Assembly (NCBI GenBank): GCA_965226215.1
Contig: CBDDCH010000002.1
Coordinates: forward strand, 1,674,001 to 1,738,000
Direction of reading: 5' to 3'
Origin: G963668345 sp965226215
GTDB taxonomy: Bacteria; Acidobacteriota; Terriglobia; Bryobacterales; UBA6623
Length of the DNA: 64,000 nucleotides
The notes beneath the pieces were generated by a model. That model saw only the letters and a program-made list of their open reading frames with translations, was not told where the DNA came from and made no database searches. A program made the position numbers and the translations under genes. Shown piece after piece: positions 43,501 through 52,699 of this stretch (positions within the stretch are counted from its first letter, which is position 1; each line of letters starts with the position of its first letter).

Positions 43501-43678
43501 GCAGCGAGAGCGGTGGGATTATCCGGACCGGCCGGCCGGCATAAGACTGGGGGGAAGTTATGGAACACGCAGGAAGTCATTACAAACAAGTTGGTTGTCG
43601 CCCGGTTTCGCGTCGGCGACTTCGTCTTAGGCCGCCCAGGACCGGTTTTATCCAGGTCAGCCTAAACAAGAGTTAGGC
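43501..43678 (+). other. attI-like integron repeat, copy 2
   Basis: The second copy of the repeat at 14-194. It has arms at 43516-43547 and about 43623-43652, the same 3' end GCCTAAACAAGAGTTAG, and core site GTTAGGC (43672-43678, fits GTTRRRY). It lies between the integrase remnant and a cassette gene, the position of an attI site in integrons whose integrase faces the array. Confidence 0.6.
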
Positions 43679-43692
43679 GTCTGGGGATTGAA

Positions 43693-44097
43693 GTGGAACA
43701 AGAAACGCCAGTTGTAAGATGCAACACTTGCGGCCGCGAGCTCAAGCAGGTGTCCTCAACTCCACCGGCCGAGAGAAAGCCATGCTCGAGCTGCGGCTCA
43801 ACCGCTCGCACGTTCGACTTGCATCTCACTGCGAGTTTCACAGTGCGAACAAAGCTCGCCGGGAAGGTGCGAAACCCTTCTTCCCGACGACCGTTTCTGG
43901 AATTTATCACGGGTGATGACCAGTTTCGCCGTACCGGTCAGTGGAATACACTGGAACGCGTTATTGATCGGCGCCGTGACTACTATCGTGAAATCATCAG
44001 GGACCCCGCCGGGAACATCATTCGCGATTGCGAAGAGCGACTCAGTGAGCACCGAGGCCATGGATTAGCAGTCCGCCTAACAAGAGCTAGCAGCTGA
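43693..44097 (+). CDS. zinc-ribbon hypothetical protein, integron cassette ORF
   Basis: A 134-residue protein starting with GTG. Two CxxC pairs (CNTCGRELK and CSSCGS) suggest an N-terminal zinc ribbon. A beta-rich part and a basic, Arg-rich helix follow (LERVIDRRRDYYREIIRD). The gene starts 14 bases after the core site and its last codons run into the attC site, both typical of cassette genes. The function is unknown; a nucleic-acid-binding role is only a guess. Confidence 0.65.
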   Translation: MEQETPVVRCNTCGRELKQVSSTPPAERKPCSSCGSTARTFDLHLTASFTVRTKLAGKVRNPSSRRPFLEFITGDDQFRRTGQWNTLERVIDRRRDYYREIIRDPAGNIIRDCEERLSEHRGHGLAVRLTRASS

Positions 44098-44141
44098 CGG
44101 TCCGGTTCGCGGCCGGCAGCTGAAACTTCAAGCCGTTAGTG
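44075..44141 (+). other. attC site 2 of integron cassette
   Basis: The 67-bp site starts with GCCTAAC (44075-44081) and ends with GTTAGTG (44135-44141, one base off GTTRRRY). It contains CAGCTGACGGTCCGG-TTCG-CGGCCGGCAGCTG as the inner palindrome and AACTTCAAGCC before the right core. This is the same layout as attC sites of known mobile cassettes. Confidence 0.75.
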
Positions 44142-44222
44142 CCGGCTTAATCATTTCCCCGCGGCAGCTGCTCGAAAGATACGAAATCGGCGATTCTGTG
44201 TGAATCGCGGTCGGAGGCCACA

Positions 44223-44381
44223 ATGACCGACGTGGGATTCGCCATCTTCGCCCTCGTTTCTTTCCTGATCCCGATTCCGATTCTGAGTTGGCTGGACCGT
44301 CCGAGGAAGGGAAACAAGACGGAGTTCGTAGCGCGGACCTGGCGCCTTTCCAGCGTCCGCGGCCTTAGTTCCTTCCAATGA
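44223..44381 (+). CDS. small single-span membrane protein
   Basis: A 52-residue frame starting MTDVGFAIFALVSFLIPIPI, with GGAGG six bases in front of the ATG. One membrane helix (about 5-24) is followed by a basic tail. It lies directly behind attC site 2 and could belong to a further cassette, although no closing attC was found. No homologue is recognised. Confidence 0.45.
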   Translation: MTDVGFAIFALVSFLIPIPILSWLDRPRKGNKTEFVARTWRLSSVRGLSSFQ

Positions 44382-44664
44382 ACTGACTAACTTCGAACCG
44401 GCTCCTGATCCGCCAAGCGTCACAGCACTCTCGACCTCAAAGAATCAATAACATACCTCCTTTGGAACCCCGAAAGACTTGACTTCGTGACTTAGAATGG
44501 AAGTAGAAAAGGGGTGGTGCGTCTAGGGCGAAGGATTTGTAGAGGAAATCCGCTCAAATCCGCTCAAATCCGCCCTCGTACGCCCATCGTGGGAACGTGG
44601 CGTCACGAGTTCGCGCAAATTCTTTAGTGGGGGCCATGCAGTTTTCTGAACCCGCGTTTTCGTA
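44382..44664. repeat. degenerate dispersed repeat
   Basis: No gene. Shares ordered blocks with 17778-17900 (GAATCAAnAACAT, TAGAAAAGGGGT, GGAAATCCGCTCAA), with AATCCGCTCA duplicated in tandem near 44558-44580. Confidence 0.35.
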
Positions 44665-47211
44665 TCAGACTTGAGCAGGGGGGAAAAATACCAAACAAAG
44701 CCAATTTCGCACAACCCACCGGCAATCAATGGGTTGTGGCGGATTTACGGGGTGTAGCGCAGGGCTCGCAGAGACCTGCGGCTTTTCTGGCCGGCTGCGT
44801 GGGGAATAGGTGAACCACGATGGCGCAGGGAGACACTCCGGTTCCCGGCCCGAGTCGAAGCGAATCGTCCATCGCCCAACCGGGACACTTGACACCCTCG
44901 CTATTCTGAAGGGGGGGGCCGCGAAGACAGGCATCACGCTCGACCACGAGGAAAAAAACGAAACAAAGCCAATCTCGCACAACCTGTTTACAATCAATTC
45001 GTTACGGCGGGGCTGGGCGACCGAACTTCGCAGCCGGACACCAGAAAAGCTAGGCCCTTTCTTCGATTCTTCGGGCTTCTCCTCTGCCTCCTTCTCCTCG
45101 AGGCCGTAGTCGAGCTCGTAGGGGGGCGGGTCGCCGCCGGGGCCTTTGAGGTAGTGTTCCATCCAGCGCAACAGGCGGAGGGAATAGTCATAGCGGGAGG
45201 CGGCGCGCTTGTTGCCGTGGCCCTCGCCTGGATAGAAAACCAGCCGCACGGGTGTTTTCGCCTGGAGCTTTAGGAGCCGGAAGAGTTCGAGCGACTGCGA
45301 GGGGTGGACCCGCGGGTCATTGCGTCCGTGCAGGATGAGGATGGGGGTGCGAGCTTCCTTGACGTAGTAGATCGGGCTGCGCTCGAGGAAGAACTGCCAG
45401 TCGTCCCACACCCGGCGCCGCTGGTGGACTTCGTAGATCTCGTTTGGGATATTGGTTGTCCAGGCTTTCGAAATGGCATTGCTAATGCCGACAAACATGA
45501 CGGCGGCGGCGAAGCGATCGGAATAGTAAGTCGCACCCCACGCCGAGGCATAACCTCCGTAGGAACCGCCGGTGATGCCAACCCGATCGCGGTCCGCGAG
45601 ACCGATCGCTACCAAGTGATCAACGGCATCGACCAAGTCGTCGAACTCGGCACCGGCCGGATCACCGTGATCGAGCTTCGAGAAGGCGACACCGCGCCCC
45701 GTGCTGGCGCGATAGTTAGGGTAGAAGACGGCGAAGCCGCGCGCGGCAGCCATCTGGCCCGGGCGGGCGTAGGAGGTGACCCAACCGTTGGAAACATGCG
45801 ACTCGGGACCCCCGTGGACGGCGAGGATCAACGGATAGCGCTTTGCCGGCTCGTAATTGAGAGGCCGAACCAGAATGCCTTCCAGTTGCAGTCCGTCGCG
45901 CGCCTTGAAGGAGACGACCTCCTGCCGCGCCAGCCGGACGTCTTTCAGCCAGGGGTTACTTTGCGTCAGCCGTTTCGGATCCTCGCCTCCGTGCGTGAAC
46001 AAGTAGACTTCCGGTGGGTGATTCGGCGTGTTCACAACAAGAGCCGCGTTTCCGCCGGAGGCAGCTTGCGTGGAACTCCGTATAACAAGGCCCATTTCTC
46101 CCGGGATATTAGTCTTCCGGCCCGAGCCGTCAAGTCTCACCTCACCGACGGTGCTCGTCACCCCGACGTCGGCCGTATAGACGATGGTTTGGTCGTCGCG
46201 CCAAGCGAGTCCTTTCACATGACCTGCCAGGTTCGGCAGAAGGTCTTTAAGCTCGCCGCCTTCGGCGGAACTGACTACCAGTCGTCCGGCCAGGGGGTCG
46301 CTGCGGTCTGAGGAGGAAATCAGGGCCAGGCGCTTCCCGTCCGGGCTCCAGGCGAACGACCCCATTTTCCCCGGAGGACTCAGATTGCCGCGGACCTCGC
46401 CACTTTCTGGGTCGATGATGATGACCTTCCGGTTCATGAAAGAATCATCCACCGAGGGGGTGGGCGCCATCGCCACAGCTAGAAGACTGCCCACCGGGCT
46501 CCAGTGGATTTCGGACGCTGAGCCGGCGATCTCGAGGAGTCTCGCTTTCTTGTGTCCCAGCTCGGACGAGGCAAGATCAAGCTCGGCGATCCAGACCTTG
46601 ATCGGCTGCCAGTCTTCTTCGACGATTTCCTGGTTGAAGCCCTTCTTCCGCAGTTTTTTTGTCTTGGCTGCAAGGGGTTCCTTCGCGGTGAAAGCCACTT
46701 GCTTGCCGTCGGGACTCCAGGAGTAGCCGGAAATGCCGGTTTCACGGCCCACGACCTTGCGGGCCTCGCCCCCGTCGGCAGGAATTACGTAGAGCGACTT
46801 CGTCTTGTCGTCCTTGCGTTTGGTGAGGAAAGAGATACCGTGGCCGTCGGGCGTCCAATCGACCTTGCTGACTTTGACGGTGCCGGAAACGAAGGCCCGC
46901 GACTTACCTTTGTCATCAACTACGTGCAGTTCACCCCAAGCCGGACCGTCTTTTTCCTTCAGCAGCTTCCGGGGCACACTGAGCACGTAGGCTACCTGTC
47001 TGCCGTCGGGAGAGATCTTGGCCTCGTCCACGCTTCGCATCTTGGCAAGATGCTTTGGAGTGAAGATTTCCTGGTCCTGGCCCGGGGCAGGTGCACAAAC
47101 AGCAAGGAGAAAAGGAACCAGGAAGGCGTGAAAAAACCGGGGACAGTTCCCCGATCGAATGCCACTGCTTTGGTGTTGGGTGATCCGGTGACGTGCCGCC
47201 CCAGGTCGCAT
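44665..47211 (-). CDS. S9-family prolyl oligopeptidase, exported
   Basis: About 848 residues: an export segment (FFHAFLVPFLLAVCAPAPG), a seven-bladed propeller with repeated W.PDG motifs, and an alpha/beta-hydrolase domain. The hydrolase domain has Ser in GITGGSYGGYASAW, Asp in HGRNDPRVHPSQ and His in GEGHGNKRAA. It is a dipeptidyl or acylaminoacyl peptidase acting outside the cytoplasm. The ends are unusual. The start of the signal segment is encoded by the same sequence as a MITE end (47128-47147). After ESKKGPSFSG (about 45040) the frame runs on about 125 residues through repeat DNA, so the native stop appears lost. Confidence 0.85.
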   Translation of the reverse strand: MRPGAARHRITQHQSSGIRSGNCPRFFHAFLVPFLLAVCAPAPGQDQEIFTPKHLAKMRSVDEAKISPDGRQVAYVLSVPRKLLKEKDGPAWGELHVVDDKGKSRAFVSGTVKVSKVDWTPDGHGISFLTKRKDDKTKSLYVIPADGGEARKVVGRETGISGYSWSPDGKQVAFTAKEPLAAKTKKLRKKGFNQEIVEEDWQPIKVWIAELDLASSELGHKKARLLEIAGSASEIHWSPVGSLLAVAMAPTPSVDDSFMNRKVIIIDPESGEVRGNLSPPGKMGSFAWSPDGKRLALISSSDRSDPLAGRLVVSSAEGGELKDLLPNLAGHVKGLAWRDDQTIVYTADVGVTSTVGEVRLDGSGRKTNIPGEMGLVIRSSTQAASGGNAALVVNTPNHPPEVYLFTHGGEDPKRLTQSNPWLKDVRLARQEVVSFKARDGLQLEGILVRPLNYEPAKRYPLILAVHGGPESHVSNGWVTSYARPGQMAAARGFAVFYPNYRASTGRGVAFSKLDHGDPAGAEFDDLVDAVDHLVAIGLADRDRVGITGGSYGGYASAWGATYYSDRFAAAVMFVGISNAISKAWTTNIPNEIYEVHQRRRVWDDWQFFLERSPIYYVKEARTPILILHGRNDPRVHPSQSLELFRLLKLQAKTPVRLVFYPGEGHGNKRAASRYDYSLRLLRWMEHYLKGPGGDPPPYELDYGLEEKEAEEKPEESKKGPSFSGVRLRSSVAQPRRNELIVNRLCEIGFVSFFSSWSSVMPVFAAPPFRIARVSSVPVGRWTIRFDSGREPECLPAPSWFTYSPRSRPEKPQVSASPALHPVNPPQPIDCRWVVRNWLCLVFFPPAQV

Positions 47212-47402
47212 TTGGTACCCACCCACCAAGCAGTTCTATCCTACAACTTCGCAAGAGATTGCGTTTCAAGCATTGTGGATGCAGGAGGCTGCGAGCAAGC
47301 GAACGCACGCACGTCGTCAAAACCATCTGTTACACTTCGGTACGCTTCAGAGCTTGGAAGGGCAGTGACCAGGATAGGGTAGATCGCGAGGGTACGAGGG
47401 AC

Positions 47403-47882
47403 GTGCTCGAAGACGTATCGAAAACGTGGCAGCGAAAGGGGTTGTCCCTGGGGGCGCTAGTTACGGTCATCGTCCTGCTAGTGGCCGGCGGCCTTGCTTA
47501 CTACGTCTGGTGGCAGTATGAGAACCGCCCCGCGAATCGGACAGTCCTGACTGAGGAGGCGAAACAATACCTGCCTTATCTCGACCTGAGCGACGTCCAA
47601 ATGGAAGCCAACGAGAGCTTCCTCGAGCACACCATCGTCACAATCGAAGGGAAGATCAGCAATCTGGGTGAGCGGACGGTCAGGGTCGTCGAGGTGACCT
47701 GCGTATTTCGTGATCCCTACCTCAATGAGCTAGGCCGGCAAGCAGTCGTCATTGTTAGCCCGCAGGGAGAAGTGCTCAACCCAGGGCGGACCCGGCCTTT
47801 TCGTATCGCCTTCGATGCGGTACCACAAGGCTGGAATCAGATCATGCCGAACCTCTATATCGCGCAGATTCAGTTTGAGTAG
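47403..47882 (+). CDS. DUF2393-family membrane protein
   Basis: A 159-residue protein beginning with GTG. One membrane helix (LSLGALVTVIVLLVAGGLAYYVWW, about 13-36) is followed by one Ig-like domain with ESFLEHTIVTIEGKISNLGE and LNPGRTRPFRIAFDAVPQGW. This is the DUF2393 pattern common in Acidobacteriota. The domain would face the periplasm. Its function is unknown. It is divergent from the S9 peptidase. Confidence 0.75.
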   Translation: MLEDVSKTWQRKGLSLGALVTVIVLLVAGGLAYYVWWQYENRPANRTVLTEEAKQYLPYLDLSDVQMEANESFLEHTIVTIEGKISNLGERTVRVVEVTCVFRDPYLNELGRQAVVIVSPQGEVLNPGRTRPFRIAFDAVPQGWNQIMPNLYIAQIQFE

Positions 47883-47992
47883 CATCCCGTGGTGAAAGAT
47901 CAGTGAGGCAAAGATACCAGGCAGCCTTCCGATTGCGGCTTCAGCCACGAGGTGCAACCTACGGACGGTTGGAGCAGATTGCTCGTCTGGGA

Positions 47993-48091
47993 AGCTCGTT
48001 GAAACGAGCTGCATGCAGGTAGGGTGAACGGGGATACCCAACCACCGTAAAACGGTTGGCCTAGCTGAAAACAAGCCGCGTAAACGCGGCT
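47993..48091. repeat. cluster of intergenic hairpins
   Basis: Three hairpins lie in the gap between convergent genes: AGCTCGTT-GA-AACGAGCT (47993-48010), ACCGT-AAA-ACGGT with outer CCAA/TTGG (about 48038-48059), and AGCCGCG-TAAA-CGCGGCT (48074-48091). No T-run follows, so they look like palindromic repeats rather than ordinary terminators. Confidence 0.4.
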
Positions 48092-48167
48092 GGAGCAAGC
48101 CAGAGCTGCGTCACGCTTGCCCAGGGCCCTTTGCCCGCTTTCTGAGGTCACATCGTTAGGGAGAGAG

Positions 48168-49679
48168 TCAGTTCTGGGCGCCGGTGGCCGCGAGCAGAAT
48201 GGAGTGCTCGTCCCACTGGTCCACGGGGGCGGTGGCGCCTAGCTGCCCGCGGGACATCACTGCCACGGTGTCCGAGACGCCAAGCAATTCAGGAACGTAG
48301 GAGCTAACGAAGACCACGGCTTTGCCGGAGGCTGCCAGCCGACCGATCCAGTCATAGATTTGCACCTTGCTGGCGACGTCGATGCCGCGGGTGGGTTCGT
48401 CAAGCAGCAGCACATCACAATCATGGTGCAGCAATCGTGCGAGCTGCACCTTTTGCTGGTTACCGCCGGAAAGGGACGCGATGGACGCTTGCGGCCCAGT
48501 CGCCTTGACCGCAAGGCGATCCATCCAAGAGACCGCGGCCTCGCGGAGCGCCCCTCGGCGGAGCCATCCGTGCCACGCATAGGGTTCGAGCCGCGAAAGC
48601 ATCAGGTTGTCCTCGACCGTCAAGCCGGCCGCCAGTCCCTCGGTTTTCCGGTCTTCGCTAAGCAGACCCACGCCGTGCCGCAGCCTTTCAGCCGGAGTAG
48701 CGGGGCCTTCGAAAGCAGCCACTCGGACCCGGCCTTCCCGCACCGGAGCCAGCCCGAAGATGGCGCGCAGCATCTCGGTACGGCCCGCGCCGATCAACCC
48801 GGCAATTCCCAGAATCTCGCCGCGCCGAAGCCGGAAGCTAGCCGAGCGAACTGCCGGGGTGGAGGCCAGCTTATCCAACTCGAGAATCGGTTCGCCGATA
48901 GAATGCGGGACGCGAGGGAACATTTCGTTGAGCTTGCGGCCCACCATCCACTCCACAATCTGCTTGAGCGATGTTCCGGCCATGTCGCCGGTCGCCACCG
49001 ACCGCCCGTCTCGCAAGATCGTGAAGCGGTCGGCGATGCGCTCGACCTCTTCCAGAAAGTGGCTGATGTAGACGACGCAGACGCCCTCGCCGCACAACTT
49101 CCGGATCAAATCGAAAAGGCGGCCTACATCGCCCTGCGTTAGGCTGCTGGTCGGCTCGTCAAAAACGACAATCTTGGCCCGGATCACCAACGCTCTGGCA
49201 ATTTCGACGACTTGCTGCACTCCGATGCTCAGCTCGCCGACGATGGTGCGCGGCAAAATGTTTCCATGCCCGAGAGTTTCGAGAGCCTGCGTCGTTAGCT
49301 GCTCGGCACGGGTGGATTGCAACCACCCGTAGTCGGCCGGCTCGATCCCCAGCACGACATTGGCCGCCACGCTCAAATGCGGCGCCAGCGCCAGTTCCTG
49401 ATAGATCATCGCTACGCCCTTTTGGCGCGCTTCCAAAGGATTGGCCGGTTGGAAGGGATCCCCATCGACCTCGATCTCGCCGGCGTCCGGTTGAAGCACG
49501 CCGCTCAAGATCTTCATCAGCGTGCTCTTCCCGGCCCCGTTTTCGCCGACTAAGGCGTGCACCCGCCCAGGCAGCACTTCAAGATCCACGCCGTCCAGCG
49601 CGCGGGTTGCGCCGAAAGACTTACCGATGCCGCGCATCCGCAGGCGCGGGATCGATTGGTCCGACCTGGTGGTGTTCAT
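48168..49679 (-). CDS. rbsA: sugar ABC transporter ATP-binding protein
   Basis: A 503-residue double ATPase of the RbsA/MglA/XylG type that powers uptake of monosaccharides. The first half has Walker A GENGAGKST, signature ELSIGVQQ and Walker B IVVFDEPTS. The second half has the degenerate Walker A GLIGAGRTE usual for this family, signature SLSGGNQQK and Walker B VLLLDEPTRG. It lies 46 bases behind the binding-protein gene. The permease (RbsC type) is missing on both sides. The specific sugar is unknown; the symbol is by family only. Confidence 0.9.
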   Translation of the reverse strand: MNTTRSDQSIPRLRMRGIGKSFGATRALDGVDLEVLPGRVHALVGENGAGKSTLMKILSGVLQPDAGEIEVDGDPFQPANPLEARQKGVAMIYQELALAPHLSVAANVVLGIEPADYGWLQSTRAEQLTTQALETLGHGNILPRTIVGELSIGVQQVVEIARALVIRAKIVVFDEPTSSLTQGDVGRLFDLIRKLCGEGVCVVYISHFLEEVERIADRFTILRDGRSVATGDMAGTSLKQIVEWMVGRKLNEMFPRVPHSIGEPILELDKLASTPAVRSASFRLRRGEILGIAGLIGAGRTEMLRAIFGLAPVREGRVRVAAFEGPATPAERLRHGVGLLSEDRKTEGLAAGLTVEDNLMLSRLEPYAWHGWLRRGALREAAVSWMDRLAVKATGPQASIASLSGGNQQKVQLARLLHHDCDVLLLDEPTRGIDVASKVQIYDWIGRLAASGKAVVFVSSYVPELLGVSDTVAVMSRGQLGATAPVDQWDEHSILLAATGAQN

Positions 49680-49725
49680 GAGACTAGTTCGGAATGAACC
49701 CGATTGACGGCTCCGGGGCAGCCGG

Positions 49726-50745
49726 CTATTTCAAGTATTCTTCGAGGGGCGGGCGCAACAGGCTCATAATGTCTGGCTGATCCATGTTCTCCGGGGTGGC
49801 GATTCTGACACCGGTGTCGATCCGCTCGGGGGGTTGTTTCTCGGGATGTCGAACGTACTCGACGATCGTCCTGACGCCTATTTGTCCCATCAGGAACGGA
49901 TTCTGCAGCACCAGGCCATAGAGATGCCGCTCTCTGAGAGCGGTGATCATCTTTTCACTGCTGTCGAAGCCGACAAACTTGACTTTGCCCGCCTTGCCGG
50001 CGTCCGTCAGTGCCCGAAGCATGCCGAAAGTCGTCGACTCGTTGGGACAAAAGATGCCGTCCACCTCGGGAAAGCGGTTGAGCAGGTTTTCGCCCACCTG
50101 GTAGGCGGTTTCCGTGGTGGCGCCGCCGTATTGGTTGTCGCTCAGGATTTCGATCTCCGGGTGCTTCCCGATTTCTTCGAGAAAGCCTTCCTCGCGGTCC
50201 ATGCTGCTTTCGGCGCCCACCAGAACGCGCATCAGAATGATCTTGCCCCGCCCGTCGAGGATTTCGGCGAGCCGTTGGGCACCGACCACGCCTCCCTTGC
50301 GGTTGTTGGTCGCCACGAAGCTGATGTGCTGGTCGCCTTCGAGTCCTGAGTCAATCACGACGGTCGGGATACCGGCTTGCTTGGCCTCGGCAACCGGCTT
50401 ACGCAAGCCCGTCCGATCGAGCGGCGCGATGACGATGCCGTCTACGCGTAGCGAAATCATGTCCTCGACGACGGCTATCTGCTGGGAGCGGTCGTCTTCC
50501 CTCTGCGGGCCCTTCCAAACGATTTCGACGTCCAGCTCTTGGGAGGCTTTGATGGCGCCGGCGTGGATAGATTTCCAGTATTCATGCGTGGTCCCCATGG
50601 GGATGACGGCGATGGACAACTTGCCGCCGCTGGGTCCCGTCGGGGGGCCGCAAGCGGTCAACAGCATGAGGCATAGAAGAGCGCCAATGACAGGCCCTCG
50701 AAAGCGAGGCCCAATGATTACGAAAGAAACAGGACTGGTCTTCAT
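49726..50745 (-). CDS. sugar-binding periplasmic lipoprotein of ABC transporter
   Basis: A 339-residue type I periplasmic binding protein (ribose/galactose-like). The signal peptide ends LMLLTAC, a lipobox, so the protein is lipid-anchored. The fold motifs include IAVIPMGTTHEYWKSIHAG and DGIVIAPLDRTGLRKPV, plus NESTTFGMLRAL and VGFDSSEKMITAL. The ATG at 50745 is chosen because the signal peptide starts there. It precedes the ATPase gene. The sugar is unknown. Confidence 0.9.
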   Translation of the reverse strand: MKTSPVSFVIIGPRFRGPVIGALLCLMLLTACGPPTGPSGGKLSIAVIPMGTTHEYWKSIHAGAIKASQELDVEIVWKGPQREDDRSQQIAVVEDMISLRVDGIVIAPLDRTGLRKPVAEAKQAGIPTVVIDSGLEGDQHISFVATNNRKGGVVGAQRLAEILDGRGKIILMRVLVGAESSMDREEGFLEEIGKHPEIEILSDNQYGGATTETAYQVGENLLNRFPEVDGIFCPNESTTFGMLRALTDAGKAGKVKFVGFDSSEKMITALRERHLYGLVLQNPFLMGQIGVRTIVEYVRHPEKQPPERIDTGVRIATPENMDQPDIMSLLRPPLEEYLK

Positions 50746-51065
50746 ATTCCGACCGATTGTAGCGAATTCGGGCCGGACGGACGGACCGGCGCTGGGCTCT
50801 CGGCTACTCACAATGGTCACTCGGTACACAGGCGCGACTGTCTGTACCGTCGACATTTTTGCAGCAGACTGCTAATGCTTGGTTGCATAAATTCACAATA
50901 GATTATGGGCCGACAATCCCTGGACCGCTCCCTCACGGATGCGGCTCGGAAGACTCTGCGACCCACTACCGGGCTAGACTGACGATCGTATGATCCTTCG
51001 GGAAAGAGCTCTTCAAATAACCCGAACTTTTGCAACCAAACACTAGGGTGGGCCGCCGGACTACC

Positions 51066-52565
51066 CTACCGAGACCCCGCGAATTCGCTGTGTTTCCTGC
51101 CAAACTGCCGGTAAATCAGCAGCCCGATTCCCAACCAGACAATGAAGCGAATCCACGTCTCAAGCGGCAGCCCAAGCATCAAAAGAAAGCACGCCGCAAT
51201 GGAACACAGCGGAACGGCGGGGACTCCTGGGACACGAAACGCGCGCTTCCTCTCGGGCTGGGTCCTGCGAAGAATGAGGACTCCGGCGGATACGGTCGCA
51301 AAGGCAAACAACGTCCCGATGCTCGCCAGGTCCGCGAAGGTGCCGATATCCCACACCCCAGCCGGAATGCCGACGAACAGCCCCGCCACCCAGGTGCTGA
51401 CGTGCGGCGTCTTGTACTTGGGATGCACGCTGGAGAACTTCGCCGGCAGCAAGCCGTCGCGGGACATCGCGAACCATATACGCGCCTGCCCGTACTGGTA
51501 AACCATCAACGAGGAGATCATCCCGACGACTGCCCCTACGCCCACTACCTGCCTGATCGAGGTGAACCCAAGCGCCTTCAGGGCGTTGACGACGGGGGCC
51601 GCATTTCCCAGTTCTCGCCAGTTCATGATTCCGGTCAGAACCACGGCTACCGCAACATAGAGCACCGCGCACGCAACCAGCGTGCCGATAATGCCGATCG
51701 GAAGGTCTCGCTGAGGATTGCGGCACTCTTCGGCGGCCGTTGAAACCGAGTCGAAGCCGATGTAGGTGAAAAAGACGATCGCCGATCCCGTGAGTAATCC
51801 CTGAAAGCCATTCGGGAGAAACGGATGATAATTCGCCGGATCAATGGCTCGTGCTGCTCCGAAGACGAAGATCAGGATCGCCGCCACCTTGATGAGGACC
51901 ATGACGTTGTTCATCCGTGAGCTTTCTTGCACCCCGCGCACGAGCAGGACTGTCAGGACCATCAAAACCACGAAAGCAGGCAGGTTGAAGATGGCTCCGG
52001 TGTAATCCCCGGACTCAATGGGCGGCCGGCTCCATGCCGCGGGCAAGTGAAAACCGAACAGGCTGTCGAGAAGATCGTTTAAGTAAGCGGAGAAGCCGAC
52101 CGCGACCGCCATGTTCGAGACCGCATACTCGAGAATGAGGTCCCAGCCAATCATCCAAGCAATCAGCTCCCCCAGCGTGGCATAGGCAAACGTGTAGGCG
52201 CTGCCGGCGACAGGGATCATCGAAGCCAACTCCGCATAGCACAGAGCCGCGAAGCCACAGACGACCGCCGTCAAAAGAAACGACAGCGAGATACCGGGAC
52301 CGGCGCCCGGCCGTCCGAAGGTCGAAACGGCGCCGCTACCATGGAGGATCAAATCCAAAAGCGGCGCTTTTACAATGGAGGGAACAGAGACTGATTCACC
52401 CGCCGCCGCCGTTCCCGTCAGGACAAAGATTCCCGTACCAATGACCGCCCCGATCCCTAGGCCGACTAGGCTCCAGGGACCCAGCAGGCGCCGCAAACGT
52501 CGGGCCGGGTCTTGGGACTCCGCCACCAGCCGGTCAATGCTTTTGGTACGGAAAATCTGGCGCAT
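51066..52565 (-). CDS. APC-family amino acid permease (CAT type)
   Basis: A 499-residue inner-membrane transporter of the amino acid-polyamine-organocation family. The N-terminal motif GLGIGAVIGTGIFVLTG, the PVAGSAYTFAY segment and VFFTYIGFDSVSTAAEE are typical of the cationic-amino-acid-transporter-like group. About 12 to 14 membrane helices fit the length. Substrate unknown. It is a single gene followed upstream by a partial duplicate (52700-52880). Confidence 0.9.
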   Translation of the reverse strand: MRQIFRTKSIDRLVAESQDPARRLRRLLGPWSLVGLGIGAVIGTGIFVLTGTAAAGESVSVPSIVKAPLLDLILHGSGAVSTFGRPGAGPGISLSFLLTAVVCGFAALCYAELASMIPVAGSAYTFAYATLGELIAWMIGWDLILEYAVSNMAVAVGFSAYLNDLLDSLFGFHLPAAWSRPPIESGDYTGAIFNLPAFVVLMVLTVLLVRGVQESSRMNNVMVLIKVAAILIFVFGAARAIDPANYHPFLPNGFQGLLTGSAIVFFTYIGFDSVSTAAEECRNPQRDLPIGIIGTLVACAVLYVAVAVVLTGIMNWRELGNAAPVVNALKALGFTSIRQVVGVGAVVGMISSLMVYQYGQARIWFAMSRDGLLPAKFSSVHPKYKTPHVSTWVAGLFVGIPAGVWDIGTFADLASIGTLFAFATVSAGVLILRRTQPERKRAFRVPGVPAVPLCSIAACFLLMLGLPLETWIRFIVWLGIGLLIYRQFGRKHSEFAGSR

Positions 52566-52699
52566 TGCCTGAGGCCACCATCATAGCCGGGACAGATGGT
52601 CTTGAGGAAGACGCGATCACAAGGACCTCCCTAGGGGCGGACCACCATCGGCCATAATCCTATGCGTATGCAGGGAGGGGAGCCGCAACTCCGTCACCC

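Noticed and set aside
45304..46311. 335-codon plus-strand frame opposite the S9 peptidase
   Set aside because: Antisense shadow; the minus strand carries the catalytic triad.
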